This document shows positions 32,213-42,808 of a stretch of 64,000 bases of DNA, one piece after another (the stretch's first letter is position 1; each line of letters opens with the position of its first letter). A program made the position numbers and the translations under genes. Below the pieces are notes generated by a model that worked only from the letters and a program-made list of their open reading frames with translations, had not been told where the DNA came from and ran no database searches. The stretch is from contig NZ_QEPQ01000003.1 of NCBI RefSeq assembly GCF_003252795.1, positions 248,001-312,000 on the forward strand, written 5' to 3'. Source of the DNA: Haemophilus parainfluenzae. GTDB lineage: Bacteria; Pseudomonadota; Gammaproteobacteria; Enterobacterales; Pasteurellaceae.

Positions 32213-32527
32213 TTAAATACTGTCTTCTTTCTCTATGACTAATATGCGCGCTTCACCTTGTGGATGAGCAACATGTTCGGTACCGATACCCGCATAAAAA
32301 ATATCACCCGTATGGAGTAATACGGCTTTCTCTTTGCCATCTTCCTTGTAGCGCATTTCCACCGTGCCATCCATGACAGCAAAGACTTCTTCACCGTCAT
32401 TGATATGCCATTTGTAAGGTTTGTCTGTCCAGTGCAGACGCACGGAAATGCCATTCATATTGGTAATATCAAGGGCTGCCCAAGCGCGTTCAGCCGTAAA
32501 TAGGTGACTTCTAATAACTTTATTCAT
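32213..32527 (-). CDS. Small cupin-domain protein
   Basis: A 104-residue single-domain cupin. The first cupin motif reads WHINDGEEVFAVMDGTVEMR (metal-ligand His and Glu, about residues 40-59) and the second LHTGDIFYAGIGTEHVAHP (about 71-89). Its enzymatic or binding role cannot be told from sequence. It lies 11 bases after polA and 19 before cyuA on the same strand, so it may work with the cysteine desulfidase or simply share the transcript. Confidence 0.8.
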   Translation of the reverse strand: MNKVIRSHLFTAERAWAALDITNMNGISVRLHWTDKPYKWHINDGEEVFAVMDGTVEMRYKEDGKEKAVLLHTGDIFYAGIGTEHVAHPQGEARILVIEKEDSI

Positions 32528-32538
32528 GACTAAATTTG

Positions 32539-35337
32539 TTAGTGAGCCTCATCCCAGTTAGTGCCTTGCCCCACATCTACAATCAGTGGCACCACTAAAT
32601 CAGCTGCGCTTTCCATTTGTATTTTGATGAGCTCGCTATAAAACGCGACTTTTTCTGACCGCACTTCAAACACCAATTCATCGTGCACCTGCATAATCAT
32701 CGCAATATCGGGATCGTTTTGTAGTTTTTGATCCAATTGAATCATGGCACGTTTAATGATGTCTGCGGCGGTACCTTGCATTGGTGCATTGATCGCGACA
32801 CGTTCAGCAGCTTTACGGCGCATACCGTTAGAGGAGTTGATATCTGGTAGATATAAACGACGGCCGAATAGGGTTTCCACATAGCCTTGGGCTTTGGCTT
32901 TTTCGCGAATATCGTGCATAAAAGTTTGCACGCCAGGATAGCGTTTGAAATACAAATCCATATAGCTCTGGGCATCGGCACGGCCAATACCGAGTTGACG
33001 CGATAAGCCAAAGGCAGACATACCATAAATTAAACCGAAGTTAATTGCCTTGGCATTGCGGCGTTGTTCGGACGTCACTTCATCCAGTGCGACACCAAAG
33101 ATTTCTGCTGCGGTAGAGCGGTGAATATCTTTGCCTTGGGTAAAAGCATTAATTAAGCCCGGATCCTGTGATAGGTGCGCCATAATGCGCAGCTCGATTT
33201 GCGAATAGTCTGCTGCCACAACAGTAAAGCCTTCGCGCGCAATAAATGCCTGACGAATACGACGTCCTTCTTCATTACGAATTGGAATGTTTTGCAGATT
33301 CGGATCACTTGATGAAAGACGACCGGTGGCTGTCACCGCTTGATGGTAGGATGTATGCACTCGACCCGTTTGCGGATTCACCATTTGTGGCAATTTGTCG
33401 GTGTAAGTGGATTTTAGTTTGCTGAGACCACGATGTTCTACCAACACTTTCGGTAATTCATGACTAAATGCCAGTTCCTCCAATACTTCCTCGTTGGTGG
33501 ATGGCGCGCCTTTTGGTGTTTTTTGAATGATAGGCAAACCTAATTTATCAAACAAAATTTCCTGTAATTGTTTGGTTGAGGCTAAATTAAATGGCTGCCC
33601 AGCCAAGACATAGGCTTGTTCTTCTAATTCACTTAAACGATTTGCGATTTCATTAGATTGTAGGAATAGTGCATCGCTATCAATTAAAACACCGCGACGT
33701 TCCATACGGGATAGCACACCTAACAATGGCAATTCCATTTCTTTAAAGAGTTTTTCCAGAGTGGGTTCTTTAGAGAGTTTTTCCCATAGCACTTGTTGCA
33801 GTTTCATTGTTACATCAGCATCTTCCGCCGCGTACTCGGCGGCTTTTTCCAACGGAATTTGGTTAAAAGTCAGCTGATTTTTACCTTTGCCTGCAATCTC
33901 TTCAAAAGTGATGGTTTGATGCCCTAAATAACGTTTCGCCAGATCGTCCATATTATGACGGCCTGTGCTGTTGAGTACATAGGACTCCAACATAGTATCG
34001 AAAGCCACACCTTGCACATCGATGCCATTACGGGCGAAGATGGTGAGATCGTATTTGAAGTTTTGCCCGACTTTTTGAATAGCAGGATTTTCTAAAACCG
34101 GTTTTAACAACGTAAGTGCGGTTGTTTTTTCGAGCGTTTTTGGTGCGCCTAAATAATCTAATTGTAGCGGTAAATAAGCCGCCTCGCCGTTTTCTAACGC
34201 AAAGGAAATCCCCACTAAGTTGGCAGCCATATAATCTAAATTATCGGTTTCTGTATCCAACGCAAAAAGTTTAGCTTGCTTGAGTTTTTCCACCCAACGA
34301 TTTAAATCTGCTTCAGTGAGCAAGGTTTCATAACGGCTGCGATCAATTTGAATTGCCGGCAATGCTTCCTCGCTATTGTCTTGAGCGAGTGCAGGCGTAG
34401 CTTGATAGTGATTAATCTTGGTCGGTTGTTCGTTGTTATTGGTGATGGAATCAGCACCATTCATTACTTCATTGAGCCAACGTTTAAATTCATAACGGCC
34501 GAAATATTCGGTAAGTTGATCGTTATTGCTTGCACCAAGGGTAAGTTGTTCCGGAGTGATATCGAGAGCGACATCGGTTTTGATCGTGGCAAGGCGATAG
34601 GATAAATCGGCCATTTCTTTTTCAGCCAATAATTTATCCCCTAATTTTTTTGCCCCACGAATTGGCAATTCAGCCACTTTGTCTAAGTTGGCATAAATTT
34701 CTGCCATGCTGCCGATACCTTGCAAGAGACCTAGTGCCGTTTTTTCACCGACACCCGCTACGCCTGGAATATTATCGGCGCTATCGCCCATTAGCGCTAA
34801 GTAATCAATGATGAGTTCTGGCGGAATGCCGTATTTTTCAATCACGGCTTCGCGATCTAATAAGGTGTTATTCATGGTGTTGATCAACATAATGTTGTCA
34901 TCCACTAGTTGCGCCATATCTTTATCACCGGTGCTGATCAAGACTTTTTGATTGGCTTTGGAAGCGGCTACCGCTAAGGTACCGATGACATCATCGGCTT
35001 CTACACCTTCAATGACTAAAAGAGGAATGCCAAGGGCTCGGATAATATCGTGTAGTGGCTGAATTTGTTTGCGCAGATCGTCTGGCATTGGTGGACGATG
35101 GGATTTATATTGTTCAAACATTTCATCACGGAAAGTTTTGCCTTTCGCATCAAAGACCACCGCAATATGGCTCGGTTGCACTTGCGAAATCAGGCTTTTG
35201 AGCATATTTAGCACACCGTACATGGCACCAGTCGGCTCGCCAGCAGAATTGGTGAGCGGCGGAAAAGCATGAAAAGCACGATATAAATAAGATGAACCGT
35301 CCACTAGGACTAATGGATTAGGAGCGATAGTTGGCAT
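32539..35337 (-). CDS. polA: DNA polymerase I
   Basis: Repair and primer-removal polymerase. From ATG 35337 (preceded by CGGAA) it has 932 residues (E. coli 928). Domains: 5'-3' exonuclease ([20 protein letters not shown] near residue 9; [28 protein letters not shown]), 3'-5' exonuclease with [13 protein letters not shown] (about 360), and polymerase with motif [19 protein letters not shown] (about 704-721), O-helix [19 protein letters not shown] (about 758) and motif [12 protein letters not shown] (about 883). An extension to 35373 is not conserved. Two uptake signals fall within it. Confidence 0.97.
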   Translation of the reverse strand: MPTIAPNPLVLVDGSSYLYRAFHAFPPLTNSAGEPTGAMYGVLNMLKSLISQVQPSHIAVVFDAKGKTFRDEMFEQYKSHRPPMPDDLRKQIQPLHDIIRALGIPLLVIEGVEADDVIGTLAVAASKANQKVLISTGDKDMAQLVDDNIMLINTMNNTLLDREAVIEKYGIPPELIIDYLALMGDSADNIPGVAGVGEKTALGLLQGIGSMAEIYANLDKVAELPIRGAKKLGDKLLAEKEMADLSYRLATIKTDVALDITPEQLTLGASNNDQLTEYFGRYEFKRWLNEVMNGADSITNNNEQPTKINHYQATPALAQDNSEEALPAIQIDRSRYETLLTEADLNRWVEKLKQAKLFALDTETDNLDYMAANLVGISFALENGEAAYLPLQLDYLGAPKTLEKTTALTLLKPVLENPAIQKVGQNFKYDLTIFARNGIDVQGVAFDTMLESYVLNSTGRHNMDDLAKRYLGHQTITFEEIAGKGKNQLTFNQIPLEKAAEYAAEDADVTMKLQQVLWEKLSKEPTLEKLFKEMELPLLGVLSRMERRGVLIDSDALFLQSNEIANRLSELEEQAYVLAGQPFNLASTKQLQEILFDKLGLPIIQKTPKGAPSTNEEVLEELAFSHELPKVLVEHRGLSKLKSTYTDKLPQMVNPQTGRVHTSYHQAVTATGRLSSSDPNLQNIPIRNEEGRRIRQAFIAREGFTVVAADYSQIELRIMAHLSQDPGLINAFTQGKDIHRSTAAEIFGVALDEVTSEQRRNAKAINFGLIYGMSAFGLSRQLGIGRADAQSYMDLYFKRYPGVQTFMHDIREKAKAQGYVETLFGRRLYLPDINSSNGMRRKAAERVAINAPMQGTAADIIKRAMIQLDQKLQNDPDIAMIMQVHDELVFEVRSEKVAFYSELIKIQMESAADLVVPLIVDVGQGTNWDEAH

Positions 35338-35497
35338 AAATATTCCGTTTAAAAATAATGAAAAGTGTCGCATTATAGCGTAAATTGCGAAATGGGGCGA
35401 ACGGATAAAGTGCGGTCAATTAAACGTAAAAATTATGACGAAGGCATTTGGCTGTGGCATAATAGGCTCACTTGAGCATTCAACATAAGGGAATAAC

Positions 35498-35803
35498 ATG
35501 TCATTAAAACTGGTTGAAGTTGTTGTATTAGGGCAAGTGCTGCGCTTGAATGTCCCTGCTGAACAAGAAGAGATTTTGCGTCAAGCGGCGCGTAATTTAG
35601 ATCTTCAAGTGTCAGAAATGAAAGAGCGTACAGGTTTATTACAATTAGACCGAGTGCTTTCTATTGTTGCCTTGAATTTAAGTTTTGAATTAACCCAAGA
35701 AAAAAATAAAAATGCCCAGATTGAAAACGTGTTATGTACGCGAATTCAGCAGTTAGATCATTCTTTAGAGAATGCATTAGGTGGGCGTCTTATCGTCGAT
35801 TAA
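35498..35803 (+). CDS. zapA: Cell division protein ZapA
   Basis: Small cytoplasmic protein that bundles FtsZ at the division ring. The 101-residue product starts MSLKLVEVVVLGQVLRLNVP, contains EEILRQAARNLDLQVSEMKE and ends in a coiled-coil helix, as expected. ATG start with a TAAGGGAA ribosome site. In enterobacteria and in H. influenzae zapA is followed by 6S RNA and the folate cyclo-ligase gene; here it is followed by queH, with those genes about 24 kb away. Confidence 0.9.
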   Translation: MSLKLVEVVVLGQVLRLNVPAEQEEILRQAARNLDLQVSEMKERTGLLQLDRVLSIVALNLSFELTQEKNKNAQIENVLCTRIQQLDHSLENALGGRLIVD

Positions 35804-35805
35804 AT

Positions 35806-35843
35806 AAAAAAGAACCGCATGTTGAAAGTGCGGTTCTTTTTTT
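35806..35843. terminator. Bidirectional terminator between zapA and queH
   Basis: AAAAAGAACCGCA (35807-35819) pairs with TGCGGTTCTTTTT (35829-35841). The right arm includes an uptake signal (35826-35834). Confidence 0.75.
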
Positions 35844-35852
35844 ATGTGTTTT

Positions 35853-36593
35853 TTAATCTGGCGTGTAATAGAGTTTACCAATTTCAATTTTTTGTCGCCC
35901 CGTTTCTTCACGCCATTTATTGCTGTCTCGTAAAGAATAAACACAGCCACAATATTCCTGTTGATAAAAACGTTCACGCTTACTGATTTCGATCATGCGT
36001 TGCGATCCACCAGCTTTACGCCAGTTGTAATCCCAATAAATCACATCATCATATTTTTCAGCCGCACGGTGACCACAACCATTAATTTGATCCATATCTT
36101 TCCAGCGAGAAATACCAAGGCAGCTGGTAAATACAGGGAAACCATGTTCATGAGCATATTCAGCTGCTTTTTCAAAACGCATATCAAAACACATGGTACA
36201 GCGAATGCCACGTTCAGGTTCCCATTCCATACCTTTTGCGCGATCAAACCATTGTTGGCGATCGTAGTCTGCATCAATAAACGGAATTCCGAATTTTTGG
36301 GCAAAGCGAATGTTTTCTTCTTTACGAATTAAATATTCTTTTAATGGATGAATATTCGGGTTGTAAAAATAAATCGTAAACTCAATACCTGAGGCCAAAA
36401 TGGCTTCCATCACTTCACCTGAGCAAGGCGCACAGCAAGAGTGGAGAAGTAGCTTATTATGCCCTTCAGGTAATTCGAGTTTTTCACGAATAAAAGGCGC
36501 ATTGGGATCCTTGCGCACTTTTTGTTTACGTGGTTTTTGAAATTTAGGTTGAGAATCGACCGCACTTTGTGGTTGAATTTGTTCTTCTGTCAT
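35853..36593 (-). CDS. queH: Epoxyqueuosine reductase QueH
   Basis: Last step of queuosine synthesis in tRNA, reduction of epoxyqueuosine, by the iron-sulfur enzyme QueH (DUF208) that replaces QueG in many bacteria. The 246-residue protein has the paired cysteines [17 protein letters not shown] (about residues 49-65), [18 protein letters not shown] (about 137) and [20 protein letters not shown] near the C terminus. It starts one base after the ispB stop and is probably co-transcribed. An uptake signal encodes part of the variable N terminus. Confidence 0.92.
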   Translation of the reverse strand: MTEEQIQPQSAVDSQPKFQKPRKQKVRKDPNAPFIREKLELPEGHNKLLLHSCCAPCSGEVMEAILASGIEFTIYFYNPNIHPLKEYLIRKEENIRFAQKFGIPFIDADYDRQQWFDRAKGMEWEPERGIRCTMCFDMRFEKAAEYAHEHGFPVFTSCLGISRWKDMDQINGCGHRAAEKYDDVIYWDYNWRKAGGSQRMIEISKRERFYQQEYCGCVYSLRDSNKWREETGRQKIEIGKLYYTPD

Positions 36594-36594
36594 A

Positions 36595-37584
36595 TTAATA
36601 AGTTCGGTCTACCGATAGATAAGCCAGTGAAATTAAGGCTTTTTTGTATTCGCTTTCAGGTAATAAGGCAATAGCATCAACCGCTTTTTTCGCTTCTTGT
36701 TTCGCACGATCCATTGCGTAATCGAGGGATTTATGTTCTGCCATAATCTTAAGTACTTCATCAATCGCATCACGTTTTCCGCCTTGTTCAATGGCTTCGC
36801 GAATAAGCGCGGCTTGTTGTGGATTGCCGTGACGCATTGCGTGTAATAAAGGAAGAGTAGGCTTACCTTCAGCGAGGTCATCACCCACATTTTTACCTAA
36901 TGCAGCTGCATTAGCACTGTAATCTAGCACGTCATCTACTAATTGAAATGCGGTACCAAGATAGCGACCATATTCTTGAAATGCGGTTTCAATTGATTTT
37001 TCAGCACCTGCAACAATCGCCACAGATTGTGCCGCCACTTCAAATAAGCGTGCCGTTTTACTATAAATCACACGCATATAGCTTTCTTCAGTGGTATCCG
37101 GATCATTCACGTTCATCAATTGTTGAACTTCACCTTCCGCCAACACGTTGGTGGCGTCCGCCATAATACGAAGAATATCTAGCGATTGTAACTGCGCCAC
37201 TAATTGGAATGCACGAGTATAAATGAAGTCACCCACTAATACGCTAGCGGCATTACCAAAGGCAGAGTTTGCCGTTGCGCGACCACGACGCATATCCGAT
37301 TCATCTACTACATCATCATGTAATAGAGAAGCGGTATGAATAAATTCTACAAAGGTAGCACAAGTGGCCACTTTATCGCTTTCGTAGCCTAATGCACGCG
37401 CCGCTAAAACCGCAATAAGAGGTCGAATACGTTTTCCGCCACCTTGTACAATATAAAAACCAAGCTGATTAACCATCGGCACATCGGAGTTAATTTGTGC
37501 TAAAATGGCCTGGTTGACTTTCTGCATATCCGCATCTGTTAATGCTTGGATTGCATGCATATCCATTAAATCTTGTTTGTTCAT
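36595..37584 (-). CDS. ispB: Octaprenyl diphosphate synthase
   Basis: Builds the long isoprenoid chain of ubiquinone and menaquinone. From ATG 37584 it has 329 residues, the length of H. influenzae IspB; in-frame TTG 37599 and ATG 37590 are less likely starts. The first aspartate-rich motif is [16 protein letters not shown] (about residues 82-97) and the second is [18 protein letters not shown] (about 207-224). GGGKRIRP (about 49) binds pyrophosphate. Product length (C40 or other) is inferred from close similarity. Confidence 0.94.
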   Translation of the reverse strand: MNKQDLMDMHAIQALTDADMQKVNQAILAQINSDVPMVNQLGFYIVQGGGKRIRPLIAVLAARALGYESDKVATCATFVEFIHTASLLHDDVVDESDMRRGRATANSAFGNAASVLVGDFIYTRAFQLVAQLQSLDILRIMADATNVLAEGEVQQLMNVNDPDTTEESYMRVIYSKTARLFEVAAQSVAIVAGAEKSIETAFQEYGRYLGTAFQLVDDVLDYSANAAALGKNVGDDLAEGKPTLPLLHAMRHGNPQQAALIREAIEQGGKRDAIDEVLKIMAEHKSLDYAMDRAKQEAKKAVDAIALLPESEYKKALISLAYLSVDRTY

Positions 37585-37708
37585 CTTCATTTGGTTCAAT
37601 GGTTGTGTATATAAAAGAAAAGTGCGGTGAATTTTACCCGATTTTTCAGGGTTTCTGAAATTAAACTCGAGGAAAAGCGCTTTTTTTTATTTTATTGCAA
37701 ATAAGTGC

Positions 37709-37737
37709 TTGCGATCGAGTTGTTTTTTCCGTAGAAT
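37709..37737 (+). promoter_or_regulatory. Predicted promoter of rplU-rpmA
   Basis: TTGCGA (37709-37714), a 17-base spacer and TAGAAT (37732-37737), about 75 bases before rplU. Confidence 0.5.
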
Positions 37738-37813
37738 TTGCGACCTATTTATATGAATTTTGAAGTGTGGACCGAAAATAGTAACGGAGAAGCACAATTA
37801 TAGCGGAGTATTT

Positions 37814-38125
37814 ATGTACGCAGTTTTCCAAAGTGGCGGTAAACAACACCGTGTGAGCGAAGGTCAAGTAGTTCGTTTAGAAAAACTTGAACTTGCAACT
37901 GGCGCAACAGTTGAGTTCGACTCAGTGTTGATGGTCGTTAATGGTGAAGATGTTAAAATTGGTGCACCAGTAGTAGCTGGCGCGAAAGTAGTGGCTGAAG
38001 TTGTGACACAAGGTCGTGGCGATAAAGTTAAAATCGTTAAGTTCCGTCGTCGTAAACACAGCCGTAAACAACAAGGTCATCGTCAGTGGTTCACAGAAGT
38101 GAAAATCACTGGGATTCAAGCATAA
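37814..38125 (+). CDS. rplU: 50S ribosomal protein L21
   Basis: Large-subunit protein that contacts 23S rRNA. From ATG 37814 (after AGCGGAGT) it has 103 residues, [20 protein letters not shown] through [20 protein letters not shown]; an 18-codon open extension upstream is not conserved. First gene of the rplU-rpmA operon that precedes obgE in many bacteria, with an EamA gene between here. Confidence 0.97.
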   Translation: MYAVFQSGGKQHRVSEGQVVRLEKLELATGATVEFDSVLMVVNGEDVKIGAPVVAGAKVVAEVVTQGRGDKVKIVKFRRRKHSRKQQGHRQWFTEVKITGIQA

Positions 38126-38145
38126 TTTCAGAGGAGATCAAGTAG

Positions 38146-38403
38146 ATGGCAACTAAAAAAGCTGGTGGTTCAACTCGTAACGGTCGTGATTCTGAAGCTA
38201 AACGCCTTGGTGTTAAACGTTTCGGTGGCGAATCTGTATTAGCAGGTAGCATCATTGTACGTCAACGTGGTACTAAATTCCACGCAGGTAACAACGTAGG
38301 TATGGGTCGTGACCACACCTTATTTGCTACCGCTGACGGTAAAGTAAAATTTGAAGTGAAAGGCGAGAAAAGCCGTAAATACGTAAGTATTGTAACTGAA
38401 TAA
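38146..38403 (+). CDS. rpmA: 50S ribosomal protein L27
   Basis: Its N terminus reaches the peptidyl-transferase centre. The 85-residue product reads [20 protein letters not shown] at the start and continues with [20 protein letters not shown] and [17 protein letters not shown]. The alanine directly after Met is typical of the gammaproteobacterial form with no cleaved leader. GAGGAG precedes the ATG, 20 bases after rplU; a strong terminator follows. Confidence 0.97.
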
Positions 38404-38420
38404 TTTTACATCTGATTTTT

Positions 38421-38455
38421 AAACGCCCCGCATTATCTGTGGGGCGTTTTCTTTT
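38421..38455 (+). terminator. Rho-independent terminator of rplU-rpmA
   Basis: AAACGCCCC (38421-38429) pairs with GGGGCGTTT (38441-38449), followed by a T-rich tail. Confidence 0.8.
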
Positions 38456-38580
38456 GTTTCCAAGCAATTTACAATAATTACTCACATCTGTTATTCTGGC
38501 ACTATTGCTTATCTTGATATTTCTTAGTCGAAATTTATCTTAATTCCTAACCGCACTTTAGTAAAATAAAGGAAGATATC

Positions 38581-39498
38581 ATGAAACAACAACCGCTTTT
38601 AGGTTTTCTCTTCGCTTTAATTACGGCGATGGCGTGGGGATCTTTACCTATTGCGTTAAAACAGGTTCTATCAGTGATGACACCACAAACGATCGTTTGG
38701 TATCGATTTGCGGTAGCTTCTCTTGCACTATTGATTCTGTTAGGTTACAAGAAAAAACTGCCACAATTTTCGAAAGGTGGTCGTTTCATTTGGCTTGTAC
38801 TCATCGGTGTAGCAGGGTTAGCGGGTAATTTCTTTTTATTTAATAGCTCACTTAATTTTATCGATCCTTCTTCAGCCCAAATTTTTATTCATTTTTCTTC
38901 TTTTGGTATGTTAATTTGCGGTATTTTTGTCTTTAAAGAAAAACTCGGATTACATCAAAAGATTGGTTTAGGCTTATTATTGGCTGGGTTGGTGCTTTTC
39001 TTCAATGACAAGCTTGATGTGTTTAAAGGAGAGAGTTGTTATTTAACAGGTGTCTTACTCAGCCTGACTGCTTCATTAGTTTGGGTGGCTTATGGTATGG
39101 CACAAAAGCTTATGCTCCGTCGTTTTAGTTCGCAACAAATTTTATTAATGATGTATTTCGGCTGTCTTTTAGTCTTTACACCTGTAGCTGAATTCTCACA
39201 AGTGAGTAACCTCACCCCGTTTGCATTCGGTTGTTTTGTTTATTGCTGCTTGAATACGTTATTTGGTTATGGGGCTTATGCTGAGGCGCTTAATCGTTGG
39301 GAAGTTTCTAAAGTAAGCGTTGTGATTACCTTAGTACCACTATTTACCATTTTCTTTGCTCATCTTGCGCATTATGCGAGCCCTGAGAATTTTGCCGCGC
39401 CAGAATTAAATATGATTAGCTATATTGGGGCGTTTGTTGTAGTATGCGGAGCAATTTTGTCGGCAATCGGACATAAGTTATTACCGCAATCAAAATAA
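38581..39498 (+). CDS. EamA/DMT-family transporter
   Basis: A 305-residue inner-membrane protein with about ten hydrophobic helices and the two tandem EamA domains of the drug/metabolite transporter superfamily. The first half includes LITAMAWGSLPIALKQVLS, the second LTASLVWVAYGMAQKLML and ALNRWEVSKVSVVITLVPLF. Such proteins export amino acids, nucleobases or other metabolites; the substrate is not predictable here. An AAGGAAGAT ribosome site precedes the ATG. It sits between rpmA and obgE, with 27 bases to obgE. Confidence 0.88.
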   Translation: MKQQPLLGFLFALITAMAWGSLPIALKQVLSVMTPQTIVWYRFAVASLALLILLGYKKKLPQFSKGGRFIWLVLIGVAGLAGNFFLFNSSLNFIDPSSAQIFIHFSSFGMLICGIFVFKEKLGLHQKIGLGLLLAGLVLFFNDKLDVFKGESCYLTGVLLSLTASLVWVAYGMAQKLMLRRFSSQQILLMMYFGCLLVFTPVAEFSQVSNLTPFAFGCFVYCCLNTLFGYGAYAEALNRWEVSKVSVVITLVPLFTIFFAHLAHYASPENFAAPELNMISYIGAFVVVCGAILSAIGHKLLPQSK

Positions 39499-40698
<1,200 letters not shown>

Positions 40699-40710
40699 TG
40701 CCTAAATGAA

Positions 40711-40742
40711 AAAAAGAGCGGAAATTTAACCGCTCTTTTTTA
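40711..40742. terminator. Bidirectional terminator between obgE and rpmJ2
   Basis: AAAAAGAGCGG (40711-40721) pairs with CCGCTCTTTTT (40730-40740). The right arm contains ACCGCTCTT, the complement of a near uptake signal. Confidence 0.75.
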
Positions 40743-40748
40743 TTGGTG

Positions 40749-40886
40749 TTAACCTTTCTTTTTCCCACCTTGACGCGCTTTAAAGCGAGGGTTGGTTTTC
40801 GAAATGACATAAACGACACCGTGGCGGCGAACAATTTTGCAGCCAGGACGGTTTTTAGCACTTTTTAGCGAAGATAATACTTTCAT
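40749..40886 (-). CDS. rpmJ: 50S ribosomal protein L36, zinc-independent type B
   Basis: A 45-residue frame: starts [20 protein letters not shown] and ends [14 protein letters not shown]. It matches the long paralogue of L36 (E. coli YkgO), which lacks the full set of zinc-binding cysteines; only one cysteine (residue 16) remains. It lies nine bases after the type B L31 gene on the same strand. Such paralogues replace zinc-containing L36 when zinc is scarce. Confidence 0.88.
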   Translation of the reverse strand: MKVLSSLKSAKNRPGCKIVRRHGVVYVISKTNPRFKARQGGKKKG

Positions 40887-40895
40887 TGAATATTC

Positions 40896-41162
40896 CTATT
40901 TTGATTTAAATGCACCAAATTTACCATAGCGGTTTGCAAATTCACTTGCACGACCTTCATTCCCAATTTGACGGGTTTTACCGGTATAAAACGGGTGAGA
41001 TGCAGATGAGGTATCACACATAAATACAGGGTATTCGTTACCATCTTCCCATTTCATGGTGTTGTTAGTTTTAGCGCAAGAACGGATGAGAAAGCCTTGT
41101 TTCGCATTAGAATCGTAAAATAAAACGGTACGATAATTTTCAGGATGAATGCCTTTTTTCAT
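40896..41162 (-). CDS. rpmE2: 50S ribosomal protein L31, zinc-independent type B
   Basis: The 88-residue product begins [20 protein letters not shown] and ends [19 protein letters not shown], like E. coli YkgM. The CxxC zinc motif of ordinary L31 is absent; cysteines occur only singly. These paralogues free zinc from ribosomes during zinc limitation and are normally repressed by Zur. It leads an operon with rpmJ2, has an AAGGAGTT ribosome site, and a Fur-family-like palindrome lies about 50 bases upstream. Confidence 0.93.
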   Translation of the reverse strand: MKKGIHPENYRTVLFYDSNAKQGFLIRSCAKTNNTMKWEDGNEYPVFMCDTSSASHPFYTGKTRQIGNEGRASEFANRYGKFGAFKSK

Positions 41163-41211
41163 TAGAACTCCTTATATGACGGAAATAATTGGGCGAAAAT
41201 ACTAATTCAAA

Positions 41212-41226
41212 AGAGAATGATTATCA
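41212..41226 (-). promoter_or_regulatory. Candidate Fur/Zur-type operator of rpmE2-rpmJ2
   Basis: AGAGAATGATTATCA matches 12 of 14 positions of the 7-1-7 Fur consensus. Its position, 50-64 bases before rpmE2, fits a repressor site. Because the genes are the zinc-sparing pair, Zur is the expected regulator, but sequence alone does not separate Zur from Fur. Confidence 0.4.
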
Positions 41227-41275
41227 ATGTACTTTTATTCATAACCATGAGAATTTTTTTCATATTGAGAAAAAG

Positions 41276-41305
41276 AAAAATGCCTTTCGATTGAAAGGCA
41301 TTTTG
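41276..41305. terminator. Terminator of smpB
   Basis: AAAATGCCTTTC (41277-41288) pairs with GAAAGGCATTTT (41293-41304) between the divergent rpmE2 leader and the smpB end. On the minus strand the stem is followed by T residues. Confidence 0.7.
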
Positions 41306-41322
41306 TCTGTTTGGTCGGAGAG

Positions 41323-41805
41323 TTATCCACGATGCGCATTTTTCATAATACGCTCTTTCGCTACTTTCCATTCACGTTCTTTAATATCATCACGTTTATC
41401 ATGTTGTTTTTTACCTTTCGCAAGACCGATTTTGATCTTAGCCCAAGGGCCTTTCCAATAGAGAGAAAGGGCAACAATGGTAAAACCATCACGGCTTGAT
41501 TTACCGAAAAGATTATCTAGTTCACGTTTATTCAATAAAAGCTTACGTGTACGCGTCGGATCGCAAACCACGTGGGTCGAGGCCAAGCTTAATGGTTGAA
41601 TGGTCGCACCAAATAAATAGGCTTCACCATTTTTAAAAATGATATAGCTGTCGCTGATATTGGCTTTACCTGCGCGCATTGATTTCACTTCCCAACCTTG
41701 TAATTCAAGGCCGGCTTCAATTTCATCTTCAATAAAATATTCGTGTCTAGCTCGTTTGTTTAAGGCAATGGTGTTGGAGCCGACTTTGACTTTCTTTTTG
41801 GTCAT
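41323..41805 (-). CDS. smpB: SsrA-binding protein SmpB
   Basis: Partner of tmRNA in rescue of stalled ribosomes. The 160-residue protein carries [37 protein letters not shown] and a basic C-terminal tail ([20 protein letters not shown]) that enters the mRNA channel. The full length matches E. coli SmpB (160). I saw no tmRNA gene in this window. Confidence 0.96.
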   Translation of the reverse strand: MTKKKVKVGSNTIALNKRARHEYFIEDEIEAGLELQGWEVKSMRAGKANISDSYIIFKNGEAYLFGATIQPLSLASTHVVCDPTRTRKLLLNKRELDNLFGKSSRDGFTIVALSLYWKGPWAKIKIGLAKGKKQHDKRDDIKEREWKVAKERIMKNAHRG

Positions 41806-41869
41806 TGGTATCCGTTGTTCATTAATCGTAAATTGGCATTGATTTTACCGAATCTCGCCCTGGATAGCA

Positions 41870-41903
41870 AAAAAACAAAAGGCTGATTTGACTCAGCCTT
41901 TTG
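41870..41903 (-). terminator. Terminator of arcA
   Basis: AAAAGGCTGA (41877-41886) pairs with TCAGCCTTTT (41893-41902); on the minus strand it is followed by a T run. Confidence 0.7.
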
Positions 41904-41918
41904 TTACTTAATGAGAGA

Positions 41919-42632
41919 TTATTCTTCTAATTCACCACAGAAACGATAACCTTCACCATGCACGGTAGCAATGATTTCAGGTGTATTAGGATGATCTTCA
42001 AAATGTTTCCGAATGCGGCGAATTGTTACATCCACAGTACGATCTTGTGGCTTTAATTCACGCCCTGTCATTTTTAGCAATAATTCTTCGCGAGTTTGCA
42101 ATTTTCCTGGGTTTTCACAGAAATGCAACATGGCACGAAATTCACTACGCGGTAGCTTAAACTCAGTGCCTTCAGGTGTAATTAAATTATGACTATTTAA
42201 ATCCAGTGTCCAACCATTAAAACGATAGTTCTCACGTTGTAAATGGGCCTCTTTGCCATTTAATGTCATGGTGCGATGCAATAAATTTCTTGCACGAATG
42301 GTGAGTTCTCTTGGGTTAAATGGCTTAGTGAGATAATCATCGGCCCCAATTTCTAAACCTAAAATTTTATCAACTTCATTATCTCGCCCTGTGAGGAAAA
42401 TCAGAGGAATAGGTGTTTTTTCACGTAATTCACGGCCCAGTAATAAACCATTTTTGCCGGGTAAGTTGATATCTAATACGATGAGATTAACCGTTTCTGA
42501 GCTTAACTGACGATACATTTCGGCACCATCTTGTGCTTGTAATACCTCATAGCCCTCAGCTTCAAAAATTCCTTTTAACGTATTACGGGTTACCGCTTCA
42601 TCTTCCACGATGAGAATTTTGGGGGTAGCCAT
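41919..42632 (-). CDS. arcA: Two-component response regulator ArcA
   Basis: Controls the shift between aerobic and anaerobic respiration, phosphorylated by ArcB. From ATG 42632 (preceded by AAGGAGCAACGA) it has 237 residues; an in-frame start at 42665 is poorer. Receiver domain: [20 protein letters not shown] with acidic pocket, phosphorylated Asp in [14 protein letters not shown] (about residue 54), and Lys in DDYLTKPF (about 103). The C-terminal winged helix includes [19 protein letters not shown]. ArcA is preferred over other OmpR-type regulators from near identity to enterobacterial ArcA stretches. Confidence 0.94.
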   Translation of the reverse strand: MATPKILIVEDEAVTRNTLKGIFEAEGYEVLQAQDGAEMYRQLSSETVNLIVLDINLPGKNGLLLGRELREKTPIPLIFLTGRDNEVDKILGLEIGADDYLTKPFNPRELTIRARNLLHRTMTLNGKEAHLQRENYRFNGWTLDLNSHNLITPEGTEFKLPRSEFRAMLHFCENPGKLQTREELLLKMTGRELKPQDRTVDVTIRRIRKHFEDHPNTPEIIATVHGEGYRFCGELEE

Positions 42633-42753
42633 TCGTTGCTCCTTGTTATTCTTTGTTATGGGCATATTCTATAATTGTAACATTGCTGTAACAACAGAAA
42701 AGTGCGGTCATTGTTTAAATTACATTTAATTTTATGATCTAAGTCATAAATTA

Positions 42754-42781
42754 TTAACATTCTTTTGATCTATGCTAGAAT
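42754..42781 (+). promoter_or_regulatory. Predicted promoter of dsbD
   Basis: TTAACA (42754-42759), a 16-base spacer and TAGAAT (42776-42781) with a TG element (TGCTAGAAT), 27 bases before dsbD. Confidence 0.45.
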
Positions 42782-42808
42782 TTTAGTAGGAACAATAGTT
42801 GGAACTTT

